Shown here one piece after another: positions 11,816-23,659 of a stretch of 64,000 bases of DNA. Location of the stretch: assembly GCF_037975245.1 (NCBI RefSeq), contig NC_092565.1:7432999-7496998 (forward strand), written 5' to 3'. Within the stretch, counting starts at the first letter, position 1; the number at the start of each line of letters is the position of its first letter. This DNA is from Apostichopus japonicus. Taxonomy: Eukaryota > Echinodermata > Holothuroidea > Aspidochirotida > Stichopodidae. Position numbers and translations under genes: made by a program. Below the pieces are notes generated by a model. The model was given only the letters and a program-made list of their open reading frames with translations, was not told the origin of the DNA and did not search any database.

Positions 11816-13247
11816 TTTGTAACCCACCCTATGGTTGAACATATGACTGAACTTCTATCACAGTCACAATGGGTAAATAGTCACTGCCGAGAATGTATAG
11901 AGAGGTGGTTATCATTATAGTCAGGGAAATTATACTAGGGCCTATATAGTGCAGGCTTAGAATACCAGGGGACTGTTCATCGGATCATCCCACGTTGACA
12001 GTATTGGTGATCTGTCTCTCATTTAAGCGCATCTATAGTCTTAAGTTAAAAATGTAGGATAACAGTACTTACTATGTACGTTAAAAGATTTAAAAAAAAA
12101 ACGGCCTTCCAAGAAGGACCTTTGGACAAGTTAAGCTTCCTAAAATTTGGAGGTTATACTAATGAAAGTTTGAAAGTAGTATATAATCCAATAATGCAGT
12201 GAAGATGTTTCTACCAGTTTTGATAATCTAACTTTAATATGCTCGTTTCGTCTGTCAGGTTTTGGTAAGGCCTATATAATTTAAATGATGAACTTATACC
12301 AGACCTCTGATATACTATACGCACAGCAGTTAATTTCGACCCTTTTCATAAAGGTAAACCCTATAGTTAATTGTAATTACTTACTTCAGATGCCCTGTTT
12401 TGATATTCCTATGTGAACTCTTGCTCTATGTCAAGTTACGTTACACGTACTGCTGGTGGCCCTATTCAGACCCCTATATATCCTATGAATAATTATAAAT
12501 GGTAGACTGTGTATAGTAACGTATAGCCTAATGTATATATATGCCACAGTGCCTTTAGTCATGTATGTATATACTGCCCTGTATTGGCTATATAGTCGTC
12601 ATTATCACCGGCGAGATAAAGGCCTGGTTTTGATGACACGTACATCAATGTACAAAGGTTACTACTTCTCAATTTGTTATAAATAACTAAACAATCAACA
12701 TACAAACAACTATAGTTGTGGACGGAGCTTAAAGTTCAGATATAAGGGAACACAGAGACTTCTAGATTGACTAAAATGTCCACAAAGATTCATGATAACT
12801 TTCAAACAATGAACAGTCTGTTGAAGCATGCATTTCTTTGACAAGTTTGAGATATCTATTTTCATGATGTTGTTTCAAATGTTTGAGAAATATATTTTTG
12901 CTGATAAGTTTCCATGGTGATATAAACTGATCAAGACTGTCTGCATTTGTTATTTTGATACGATTACCGCGATGTTTAAATTTAGGTTCACTTCACTCAG
13001 TTCATTTAAATACATCATTTCAATGTGAATGACGCAAAGCAAAGATATAGTTCGCAAACCCTCTTCATTAGACGATCGGCTATATTTTGATCCTAAAAAC
13101 GGATCATCTAGGTAAATTGTCCTTTTAAGTAATAGTCACTGCCATTCAAGTGAACCTATAGCTAGCGGCTTAATCGAAACTATGTAAACCTGCATGGCGT
13201 TGGCGGGTCAATGTTACCCGAAGATGGTATGATCAGAGGCAATGCAC

Positions 13248-13269
13248 AAAAAAAAAAAAAAAAAAAAAA
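13248..13269 (+). repeat. Poly-A tract
   Basis: A run of about 22 A. It may mark the end of an old retroposed copy, but I see no recognisable body. Confidence 0.9.
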
Positions 13270-14633
13270 CATAGGCCGGGGTAATGCTGACACACCACTA
13301 CCGCAAACTCAACAAGTGAAGCAACGCAACCCCCCCCCCCCATAAAAAACAGTTTTATTGGTAACGCCGTAACTTAATGCAGTCTTCGTCATGATCGAAT
13401 AAATAGTGCGCCACTGTAACGTATCAAGTCCATTGTTCGTCCTTGTGCAGAACTTGGGTGACTATCTTTTAAGAATGATACTGGTTTTTAATGAGCGGCT
13501 ATGTTTAAAGCGCCATTCTTCCTTAACAACTCCTTTATATTTTCAGTCAACTTGCAGGGCTGCTGACCAGCCATATGTGCAATTCACTGCAATTAAGTGT
13601 AATTCAATTAGGAATTTGACATTAGTCTAAGATCTGCATGTCTGACACGTGTCAGTAACACTAATATGGTACTAATTTGCCAAGTTTGATTTGAAAAAAA
13701 ATACGTCAGGCGTTTAGAATTGCGCCATATAGAAATTAAAAAACAATGGATGCAAGTATATACTGTTAGGGAATGGACGGGGAACGTGGTGGGCGTTGGG
13801 TGTATCGTATGAGTGAGGGGAGGCAATATGTGGAAGGTATAACATGACAGTTGATTAAATGTACTATAGAGCTGAGGTCAACAAAATTCATAAAATGTGG
13901 GGGAAGGGCGGGGGGGGGGGGCTGGGGCAAACCCGGAGGATTCTAGCAAGTTAGGGTCAATGAAGTTCGGTCGGGTTTTAATTGGAATAGATGAGGACGT
14001 TAGCTTGTTATATTTGAATATATACCGCTTACATTTCACTGCGAGAGAGTATCTGTGTTTCATGTCATATCAATGGTTAGCTGTTTTTCTGTGTAAGCAT
14101 GTACCAACCTAGTGATGGTAAGAATAGATTTGCATGGAACGCCCTTTGGCAAAAAAATTGTTTCATTGCTCAAAGAGGGTCGAGATGACTGAGAAATTCG
14201 TTCATGGCTTCTTCCAATGCAATGGCGTGCACAATTGTAACATTTTACGATGGTCTATTATCGTTTGTCAAAGCAGCACAGAAAAATGAGACAGTGTAGT
14301 TAACATATATAGGGCTATATATGTATATATTCATATATAATTATGTGTGTATCAAAATCCGTTTATTTAACCGCTGCATATATTATGTACATTTTTTAAG
14401 TACGACTTCTAGTACTGTATTTATTTACACACAAAACAAGTATTTACACTTATGTATAGAATAGATCACACACAAAACAGAGCTTTCAAATTAGGTTTTC
14501 TATACAATGTGATACCACCTTGGTTATCATTCAAATTGACCAAAATTGTGGCGATGAGAAATGGACTAAAACAATATACAAAAATATCTAATTTTTCGCC
14601 TCTGATTCTTTCATATATGTACAGCCACCTCAG

Positions 14634-14791
<158 letters not shown>

Positions 14792-14880
14792 ATATAAACC
14801 ATTCGAGGGTTTTTAGAATCACCCGCCCCACCCACCGATAAAGTAACTTGGCTATATGAGATGACTGTCTGTAAAATAGT

Positions 14881-14886
14881 TTTATT
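14881..14886 (-). terminator. Candidate polyadenylation signal of the PH-PDZ gene
   Basis: TTTATT on the plus strand reads AATAAA on the minus strand, about 590 bases after the TGA. It lies in an A/T-rich tract, so a chance match is possible. Confidence 0.25.
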
Positions 14887-15187
14887 TTTTATTTTTACAA
14901 AATATATTTCTTTTTTTATAAAGCAAGAAAAGAAAAGTGGTAATACATAAGAAAACTAGAAAGCTAATATACACATGGGTTGGTGACATACTACGGTATG
15001 TTATACAACTATAAAGCTCGACGTTATATGCTACGGCTACAGAACATTACATACTATATGTTGCATAGTTAAGTTTAACAAAACCTTTAAGGCATTATGG
15101 TATGTTAACTACCCGCTGGGAAAGTTCTCTTCTGTCTTCTCTTAAAAATAATATTTTACAAATACCTTTTCAATACCGTTAACTGCA

Positions 15188-15189
<2 letters not shown>

Positions 15190-15231
<42 letters not shown>
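15190..15231. repeat. (TA)n microsatellite
   Basis: About 40 bp of TA repeat in the 3' flank of the minus-strand PDZ gene. Confidence 0.95.
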
Positions 15232-15232
<1 letters not shown>

Positions 15233-15478
15233 GCTATTATTTTTTTAGTATAAATTTTTTTATATATCCACTTTTTTAACTTTTTTTTTTAATTCTGTCT
15301 GTTCTACGTAAGATTGCCAGCTTTTCTTCTACGCAGTTGAGGTTGCGCAGAGGTTCTACGCAGAGGTTGCACTGTTACACGATTCGTGTTTGTGTTACAC
15401 GATTCGTGTTTGCGTGTTTTCGATTCCTTTTCTATCTCAGCTCCCAGCTTATCATACTGTGGCTAATTCCCCTTCTGC

Positions 15479-15577
15479 TCAGGTTCTATGCGCACTTCCT
15501 GTTAACTCCGTCATGAAATCGAGCGGCTGAAGAATAACAAAGAACCTGCTACCTGCATCCCTGATAGTCATGTTCAC
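15479..15577 (-). CDS. PH-PDZ gene, exon 10 (terminal)
   Basis: The acceptor is TTTTACAG. The exon encodes the last strand of PDZ2 (FFVILQPLDF) and the C-terminus, ending at TGA 15479-15481. Confidence 0.85.
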   Translation of the reverse strand: MNMTIRDAGSRFFVILQPLDFMTELTGSAHRT

Positions 15578-18500
15578 CTGTAAAACAACAAAATAAAGCG
15601 ACGTTTACATAATATGACATCTATTATAGATGAGGAGCTGACGTCATCATCGAGCCACCGCTGAGACTTTGCTTTAAAGCGTCATGCTGTTGTCACTATA
15701 AGACCATCACTACCTGTTATGAAAGCATTAGTGACATGTACCTTAAAATCACATGATGATTATGATGAGGGTCTTTATTATTTCTTTTCTATTTTGTATC
15801 TTTCTTTCTTCCTTTTTTTTTCCTTGACAAAATTTATTCGTTTCATAAAGACTGAGCAAATTTAAAAATATTTTCATGCACGAATACCGCAGGCTTGTTT
15901 TGTAAACAAAGCGTAGGCTAGATCACAAAATTAATAATAATAATAATAATAACCCTGTGCATTTAACGTTCGATGGTATAAAGTCCCTCGCGAAGGGGAA
16001 GGGGAGGTGAGGGACGGGAAATTGACACAGTATACGAGTCATGTAAGCTAACAACTTAGCTACGATCCTGTTCTAACCTGGGTTCGTAAACATGTTGGTT
16101 ATCTCTACGCTGCAGGTACTGCACCACTACAGGTGAACAGTTATTACATATCATGTGACTGGAGACTAACCCCCCCCCCTCCATCCCCACCTTCCCCGCC
16201 CTCCTTGCCCTCCCCCAAAGCCCCATTCCATACGATACAACCAGAAAACTGCAATCAAAGGATTCGAATTCGATTCTAAGTCTGTAAATAAAGGAAACAT
16301 CGAGAGCGAAGCTTACCTGTCGAGTTTCTGAGTTAAAAGGTATGTATCGTCCGTTGACATGAGTAATGACCATCTTTTCCATCATGGCACAGTTAGCTTT
16401 CCGAGCAAAGTCCGTTCCAGGACTGACACTCGCTATCTATACGCAATGAAAATCAATCCTTAAAATCAACAGCCTGCTATGTAACCATGTAGACATAATC
16501 ATATGAAAAAATAAAAACATATTTATTGAACCGTTGAATATCAATATAACGTATTGTCAAACAGCTTAGTGGAAATGGTTATAATCCCTCTCCACATGCT
16601 ACCCCCAACACCGTCCCCATCTTCACCCCACCCCGCCCTACCTCTACCCCTCCACTATCCCTGTGCTCCTCACTACCGGCAATTGTTTGTATAGTTTTCT
16701 TAATTGAAACCTTAAAAGTACCCTTACAAATTGTTTGAACATTTTGAGAAATCTGGTATTAAGAGACTTAATTAGGTGTTCCTTTTTATGGTTATTAGTA
16801 ATACGCCTCACAAAAATAGAAAATATGTATAAAGTAAAAGGCGCGAGGGAGGGACATTCTTTGTGGACATTTGAATGAAGGGGACAGGCCTATACATTTA
16901 TATTCTTGTACCAGTTTGAGCACGCATTAACCCATATTTGTTCTAATTTAATACTTATCAAAGTCCATCGAAATTACTTTAAGTCTCCCCCTGCCCCCGC
17001 CCCCTGTCCCCCTAATGTAGAAACAAGATTGATGAACATAAGATGCATGGCTGATGCAAATACTAACCACGGGACCATCAGTTAGCGAAAATCCAAGACC
17101 TTCTTCCGGATTTCTTCTGTGCAAATCAACGAAGTACCCCCTAATTAGTCTCTTAACAGTCACTTTGACCTTTGGGGGGGGGGGGGAAGAGAAGAAAACT
17201 ATTGTATTATGGTTGTGAGAAAATGTGATGTTTGATAAGGAAAAAGAAAAAAAGAAAACGAAATCTTTTTAATACTGGAGGTTTTATGATGTTTGCTAAA
17301 TCCCCCATAATCTATAGGTATGCAATAAAACTAACTGAATAAAGAATTGAAATGGCTCACAAAACAGCAAGACAATATACCTAAATTCCAGATATCGAAC
17401 ATCCCACCTCAGATTATGATGACAACGGTCATGGGCGGCGATCCGTACTTCCGAGTGGGGGGATATGACCTTGTTGACTATCTAAGCGTAGCGCCACCAT
17501 GAGTTGGCGCGAAGCGTACAAGAAAATTTTGGGATTTACAAACCCTGTAGATGGCCGGAAACGGCACTTCCCGAGGTTTCCAAGCGGCATATACCCAACT
17601 TTAAAATAGGGATATCATGTCCGAAATATCTCAAAATCAGGATCCAAAATACTTTTTTTTAATTTCGGGTGCTATTTTGGGAAAATTGCCCTAATCAATC
17701 TTGTAACAGGCGCTACGTTAGAATGTTCGAGAGCTCTTTTATATTATTCGATGAAGAAAATTGCCTCATGCAGGCTATTATAGGCCTATACACATGCAAT
17801 ACACAATTACACATAGTTACATTCCTAGGTACCGATTGCTAGGGCATCCAGGTGAAACGTGTATTAAGCATTACCCTGCAGCTGTTCGAGGGAACATGTA
17901 CGTGTGTAGGCCTACTATAGGGCCTTATATGAATACTATGAAGGTGCATATATGTACTATATCAATACCGTGGGCGCAACAATACATTTTGTTGTTATAG
18001 GGCCAATGAAGCCTACAGTCAACTATTCTTGCTTTATAAAGACGGTGTATTTGAAAAGATCGCACTGCGTTTATGGTAGGCGAGAAATGAAGCTAAAAAA
18101 GAGCCGTACATTCACGATGATGCATAAATGTAGGCATGAAAATATTCTTATCCCTGGCATTTGGTGGGGGGGGGATATGGTGTATTACATCCCCTCCACC
18201 CATTTTCATGGGGGGATATATCCCCCCTTCCCCCCCCCCCCCAGGATCGCCGCCCATGACAACGGTAGATTGAAAGTATTCAACGAAACTCAAAGCTGGG
18301 GTGGAGGAATGGGGCGTTTGAGCAGTTGTTTCAGGGGCATAACTAGACTTCTTTGATAATGAGTCCCGTGTACTGTTCTAAGGGGACTAGACAAATGTTT
18401 TGGGGACCTAGGCTACCCTAGCTCTCCCCCCCTCACCAACCCCCCCCCCCCCCCTCATTGCGGGTTTTAGTGATGGTTTATTGAATTATATTTTGCTTCC

Positions 18501-21500
18501 ATTTCACAGATTCGGAACCAATATAATTCTTTCTTATCTACATACCATGTCATTCTTTGAAGTTTTAATGATGGAGTAGGCAAAGTCTGTGTTGGTGATC
18601 ATCTGTTCATTAATATCCAGTATTCTATCCCCAAGGTAGAGCTTCCTTAGTAAACCAGGAGGTACTTTAGAAATGCTAAGTAAGAAAAAAAAACGGAATG
18701 AAATTGGCAATATTTAAGCTGTAGTATGAACAAAAAGTTTGCCACAATTTTCAAGGGTGCACTTGTATACTATAGTGACTAAACAAACTATACTAATCTG
18801 TTACCGTAGTACAGGTCAACACAAATGTCCCCAGTAACCACGAAATTGAGCAAACATTTGAAGCGGTTAGCAAAATATAGGAAACCATTACATTATATTT
18901 ACTATACTATGAATTTCTATACCCGTGCAAAACGTTTGGTTGGATTGAAAGGTTACAATATGTAAACATAGGCTATGTGAAATTATAAAATGCGTGACAA
19001 GAGACAACGTTACAACGAACGTAACGAGCTTGAATATATCGCTGTCAAATCAATCAAAACGATTCAGTTCTGCCTTCCTCCACAAAATCGTAGCTGGAAA
19101 ATTAAACTAACATTCTAATTCCAGGACATTTTGTGCGGTATAGGTTCACAGAATGAAAACCATAAATCAGAGAGATTTCTCGCTTAACTTTAAGACAGGC
19201 TCTGACGGTTTTTTTTAAAATATACTTACCATGGTCCAGCTGATGTTGTTTTTATTTTGAGGTTTAGCAACTTCGATTTTTCGACTTCCACACAAATGGA
19301 TTCTTTGTCCATCTCACTGCTAAGTGTTGATCTAAATTTTTTAAAAGAAACAGGTAGAACGAAACAATTCAATTAGTAAAATGATATGTGATCTTCGTCT
19401 ATATGCCTGAGTATGACTGATTGACCTCACAGACAGAGTGTAAGGTCTAGTCTTGTAAAAACTCGAGATCTGCAAGTCTCGGTTTAAAAACATAAATTCG
19501 TAAATATGATCAACTTGCATTAACATCGCTCACCGAAAAAGAAGATTTTTTTTTAAAATATAGGTATAGGCGATACACGGTACATATACACGCCGTACTC
19601 TTTTATGTTTACAATATTGCTTGAACTGACCGGAAGCTAATAGTACTAGTAATACACACGCTTGCGCAGTAACAATCATGACAACTAACCGTTCTAGATA
19701 TATAGAATTTCCAACGTTCTTATACAGTGATTCGTCACTTTCGTCTGAGGAGGAAGACGAGCTCGGTTCTTGGTCCTCGCTGGCTGGTTTTATGCGTAGT
19801 CTGTCTTCTGGTGCTCTCCTTGAAGCTTGCCTACGGTCGGCCGCCGCATTCCCATTACTCACGCATTGGGCTGCCAGAGAGTCATAGTCCCCGTCAGTCG
19901 TTTCTTCAATTTTCGGCTTACTTGGCAATCTCATAGCGGGGCGGGGCCGATAAGAGGGTCTGTTTGCGCGAATAGAAGGTGTGTGTTTGTCTCCACTGTT
20001 GGCGCTCTTATTACTAACAACCGATCTAAGTTCGTTGACAAGCTCTTTATTGGGAAGACAGATACCTCTACTGGATGTATTCCAGCCACACGTGGCTACG
20101 GATCCTTGGTTTGCATCGTTGCCATTTGGTGGATTGCAGCGGCGATGGCTGTCAGGTTTTGGTGGCGGTTGGGGCTTCTTAGTGGATCCAATTTTAATTT
20201 CAAAGCTAACAACCGCATGCAAGTCACTGTTACCATGGTTACTTGTCGGTGCACCCCCTAGTCAAACAAAATACACATAAACAAGAGTGAAATGGAATAT
20301 CAGATATCGTTATACGAAGATACAATTTGACTTATGAATGTCACCGGGCCAATCACAGCATGGAGGACGTTGTCTTGTTTTATAAAATCATTAACTAACC
20401 TGTTATTCCAAGCAATTTGCAATTTTTAAGACACGTGCATGGCGTCGGTAATTCTTCTTGTATGGATTGAGTGTTTGTTTCAAATAGCCTACATTGACAA
20501 CATCCCGGACCGACATATTTTACTTACGTTAAATAAGTTTTATCATATTTTAATTAATTTTCCATACAGGCTGATCGCATGTCAAGTAAAGAAAGAGAGA
20601 GGCAACAACAACAACAACAACAATAACAACAATAACAACAAAAATGCTCAAAACTATTCAAGTGAAACCTGGAACTGTAATATGGTAAAATAAGGTATTA
20701 ACATGAGTAGAAGTCCATCTCGTGTAGGACGTACATTGGGGAAAATAAAACCTATTCATTGAAAAGATATTCGAAGCTCTTGCAACCATCGGTAGTATTT
20801 TTTTCGTCCTACAGTCATTCTTGTGAATTTACATTACATTTATTCACTTCAGATGGCAACAGTCCTTTGGCTTCAAAGTTGAGTATCGTAAAAATGTACA
20901 CACCAATTAAAATTTCCAAAAGTATTCTGAGAGAAATAAGTTAGTTTGATAGTAACTGATCATTGGGTGTGGTATGGGTGGGGGGGGGGGGACGGGTGAT
21001 GGGTCGAGGTTTTTGTAACTAGTTAAGCCAGGGTAAGACAGATGATCTCTTAATTAATCAGTCGAATTTCCTTCAATTTCCTGTACTTTCTTCAAATTTA
21101 AACCTGTCCTCTTACCTTGGCAAATCGGCTGCTGATCCGTACTTCTAGGATACACGTCATTGGATCTGAGACTTGCAAATGGTATTTCATAATCGTCTTC
21201 TGCCAGGGGTGCCTGGGAATGGAAAATAATTTAAAAGTGAAATATTGTATGCTGCAGGGGAAAGGGGGGGGGGGGGGGTTATCTGATGGTTGAAAGAAAA
21301 TTGGTTTTCTTATCATCTTTGTTTTTATTTTCATGTGGGATCACAAAGTTTCAATTACTTTGATTAAATTTTTAAACATTATTCGAGAATTTGATTGTCT
21401 GATTGTGGAATATCTTTTCTCATGATCATCATAATTTGATATCAATATATGGTTCATGTTTCCATGATGACACGAGCCGAGCAAAGCAATCTTCACTGAA

Positions 21501-23643
21501 TGTGTCCATCCAGTGATATTTCGTTTTCACCACTCTAACATATAGTAACTAACTTAACCTGTTATATAACAAACTGACTATATAGTCACTAACTAAACAT
21601 ATTAAACAAACAAGGTAACTATATAGTAACTAGCTAAACATATTATATAACAAACTGACTGTATAGTAACTAACTAAACATATTATATAACAAAGGAACT
21701 ATATAGTAACTATATAACCGTACTTTATGACAAACTAATTGTATAGTAACTAACTAAACATATTACGTAACAAACTGACTATATAGTAACTAACTAAACA
21801 TATTATATAACAAAGGAACTACATAGTAACTATCTAACCGTACTATATGACGAACTAATTGTATAGTACGGTAACTAACTAAACATATACTGTATAAAAC
21901 AAACTGACTTTTATAGTAACTAACTAAACATACTATATCACAAACTGACTTTTATAGTAACTAACTAAACATACTATATCACAAAACTGACTTTTATAGT
22001 AAAAATTAAACATGTTCGGACTGAAGGGACTGCATCAACCAGGATAGGTCTGTTTTGACTCTTAATTTCTTACGACAGGATCAAAGGCAAATACTGATGT
22101 TTATGTAAACATTAGTGAAGAACATATAACATCTTACCATAAGGTTCTGGGCATTAGTGGGTGGTGATATGATAGTGCGTTCAGGATAATGCACTGATTG
22201 AACTTCTGCGTTGTCCCTGGGCGTTCTGGAGTGCCGCCCTCTTAACTTGTGATTCTCAGTGGCCGCTCTCCCACGGAAATGATCGGAACTGTTTCCCCTG
22301 GAATCCATAGGCAAGGATTTCCTCAAGTGGTCCAGCCATCTTTCCAAAGAGGCCCTGTATCACCAAAGTCAATATAAAGTGTATATTAGGTTAATGTCAG
22401 GGGTAATTTGGGTATAGTAGCACAATCTTGAAGAAAAGTTGCCAATTTGTCGAGTTGCTGCAGCGTTACCCCCGTGAACATTAGTTATACCTATACTTTG
22501 ACAACATATCAACATAACTTGCATTTGCTGATTGGCAAGTTTCACGAACATGACACTCTGACAAAACTGAACGAAACGGCGTGTTACACCAACACGGTGT
22601 AAGTTTGCTCCGTCCAAACGGTAAACGAAGTAAAAACTTTACCTTGATTTTACACGGAGTGTCACTATCTCTTCATTGGAGCATACCAACTGGATTAAGT
22701 TTGATGGTCTGGAGATCTCGATTTCATAAACATTTATAAATTGCAACCTCTCTCTGACTTTTCCTTTTTTTGAAAGAAGAAGGGTTGGTTGCTCCAGCGC
22801 TCTAGTCATTTCCAAAGTCCTGGTATGGGTCTGTAAAAACAACAAAAGTGAATCCAGTTTTACACTTCATGCAAAGATTATAATTATTGCCCTATAAAAA
22901 AAATATATAAAAAATACTAGAAAAGTAAAACAAGATGTTCAATCAAACTTATTCGGCTATAGCATTCCTGTCTGAGGGGTTTTATAGTTTTAATTGTACA
23001 ATAAGATACTCCTATAGATGCCTTCGAATATCTTGGTATAGGTCAGACCTCCCGCTAGGCTTTTTAGCAAATATCTAGCTTGCTAAAAAAACAAAAATGG
23101 GCCAAAGCTGACGATCTTTCAGTGCGCCACCATTCGTCAGCAAATGTTTTCATTATCCTCAGTTATATTTGTAAGATCTTTCTAGCAAGATTTTTGTTTA
23201 AATTTTAAACCTTTTTCTGTTCCTTTCCATAATATGTCTGAATTTTTTTTTACTGGTGAACACCATTCTGAATTCATGACTATATCTGCGAGGGACAGGA
23301 AGTGGACAAGGAAGTTAGAAGTTAAAGGGAGGGGGGGGGGAGGGTGAATGTATTTAAGATATCTTATACTTTCCAATCTAGTTCAATCGATCGTTAATTT
23401 CAATCGATTTGTTACACACGGTATGATTCATTATTCACTTGTATGTTGTAGAGTATAAAAAGGCGCGTGTTATTTGAACTCTTTGCGAGGGAATAAAGAG
23501 GCAGTTTGTCACAAATGACAAACTCCACAGGAATTAACAAGTGCTATAGTTACCTTGGTGATATTGCTACCGTCCATATCCACGATTTCCACTTCCTCTT
23601 TCCAAAATTCATTTTGAATGTAATCGTTGTTGCTTCCGGGCAT
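15479..23643 (-). CDS. PH domain / tandem PDZ adaptor protein (10 exons, 570 aa)
   Basis: Exons, in transcript order: 23554-23643, 22643-22830, 22138-22354, 21116-21212, 19690-20257, 19230-19331, 18546-18675, 17068-17169, 16317-16436, 15479-15577. They sum to 1713 nt, all phases agree, and the frame ends at TGA. Residues ~13-107 form a PH domain whose last helix holds the conserved Trp (W99 in LERWLDHLRKSL). A linker follows with Y173 (YEIP), Y186, a PQPPPKP proline motif (226-232), Y322, an acidic Ser run and Y376 (YKNV, a Grb2-SH2 type site). PDZ1 covers ~398-470 and PDZ2 ~465-560, with GLGF at 488-491. The tight PDZ-PDZ end resembles syntenin and X11/Mint. A role as a membrane-recruited phosphotyrosine scaffold is inference; I do not know this exact architecture in a named family. 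A paralogue lies head-to-head at 37401-54393. Confidence 0.87.
16317..16436 (-). CDS. PH-PDZ gene, exon 9
   Basis: Forty whole codons encode the middle of PDZ2, including VITHVNGRYIPF. The acceptor is GCGTATAG and the donor GTAAGC; phase 0 at both ends. Confidence 0.87.
17068..17169 (-). CDS. PH-PDZ gene, exon 8
   Basis: Thirty-four codons run from the end of PDZ1 into PDZ2 and include the carboxylate-binding loop EEGLGFSL. The acceptor is unusual: a C-rich tract followed by AAAG. The donor is GTTAGT. Confidence 0.85.
17430..18258. mobile_element. hAT-like non-autonomous element with 8-bp TSD
   Basis: Terminal inverted repeats catgggcggcgatcc (left) and ggatcgccgcccatg (right) bound 829 bp. 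Both sides carry the perfect target duplication acaacggt (17422-17429 and 18259-18266). An 8-bp duplication is typical of hAT transposons. The inside is non-coding and has a G/C-run segment built around ggggggatat. It lies in the intron between exons 7 and 8 of the PH-PDZ gene. Confidence 0.88.
18546..18675 (-). CDS. PH-PDZ gene, exon 7
   Basis: This exon encodes the PDZ1 core, including YLGDRILDIN. The acceptor is TTACTTAG and the donor GTATGT. It enters in phase 2 and leaves in phase 0. Confidence 0.88.
19230..19331 (-). CDS. PH-PDZ gene, exon 6
   Basis: This exon encodes the start of PDZ1 (CVEVEKSKLLNLKIK). The canonical GLGF loop is replaced by LLNLKI. The donor is GTAAGT; it ends in phase 2. 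Confidence 0.8.
19690..20257 (-). CDS. PH-PDZ gene, exon 5 (linker)
   Basis: This large exon encodes the disordered linker: PQPPPKP, SYRPRP, GDYDSL, a Ser run and SLYKNV. The acceptor is TTTGACTAG and the donor GTTAGT. Six-frame scans start this frame at an internal Leu codon; splicing shows that it continues upstream. Confidence 0.85.
20603..20645 (+). repeat. (CAA)n / (AAC)n microsatellite
   Basis: Imperfect trinucleotide repeat in an intron of the PH-PDZ gene. Confidence 0.92.
21116..21212 (-). CDS. PH-PDZ gene, exon 4
   Basis: A short exon encoding APLAEDDYEIPF and DVYPRS, two candidate tyrosine phosphorylation sites. The acceptor is TTCCCAG and the donor GTAAG; it ends in phase 1. Confidence 0.83.
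21541..22000. repeat. ~40-bp tandem repeat in intron
   Basis: About eleven diverged copies of a unit built from 'tatagtaactaactaaaca' and 'tatataacaaactgact'. The array lies between exons 3 and 4 of the PH-PDZ gene. Repeats are contiguous, without unique spacers, so it is not a CRISPR array. Confidence 0.9.
22138..22354 (-). CDS. PH-PDZ gene, exon 3
   Basis: This exon encodes the C-terminal PH helix (LERWLDHLRKSL) and a basic, Ser/Arg/Asn-rich linker. The acceptor is GATACAG and the donor GTAAGA. Confidence 0.86.
22643..22830 (-). CDS. PH-PDZ gene, exon 2
   Basis: This exon encodes the main beta-sheet of the PH domain, including KKGKVRERLQFINVYEIEI. The acceptor is TTTTTACAG and the donor GTAAAG; it ends in phase 2. 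Confidence 0.87.
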
Positions 23644-23659
23644 TTTGATTAATATGTCC
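23554..23659 (-). CDS. PH-PDZ gene, exon 1 of the coding part
   Basis: The ATG is at 23641-23643 in an AAA context. The exon encodes MPGSNNDYIQNEFWKEEV, the first PH strand. An acceptor (CTCGTTTCGACAG) at 23660 suggests that 23644-23659 is 5' UTR and that at least one non-coding exon lies further right. The frame stays open through those bases, so an upstream start cannot be fully excluded. Confidence 0.75.

Noticed and set aside
16056..16316. Continuation of the minus-strand frame past the exon 9 donor
   Set aside because: Sequence past the GTAAGC donor is intronic and poly-G rich; joining to 15577 keeps the PDZ fold intact.
18093..18356. Gly/Pro-rich frames on both strands
   Set aside because: They lie in the G/C-run end of the hAT-like element.
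19678..20280. Plus-strand frames opposite exon 5 of the PH-PDZ gene
   Set aside because: Antisense shadows of a real exon; no splice sites or domains of their own.
21541..22000. CRISPR-like regular repeats
   Set aside because: Eukaryotic context, contiguous units without unique spacers, no cas genes.
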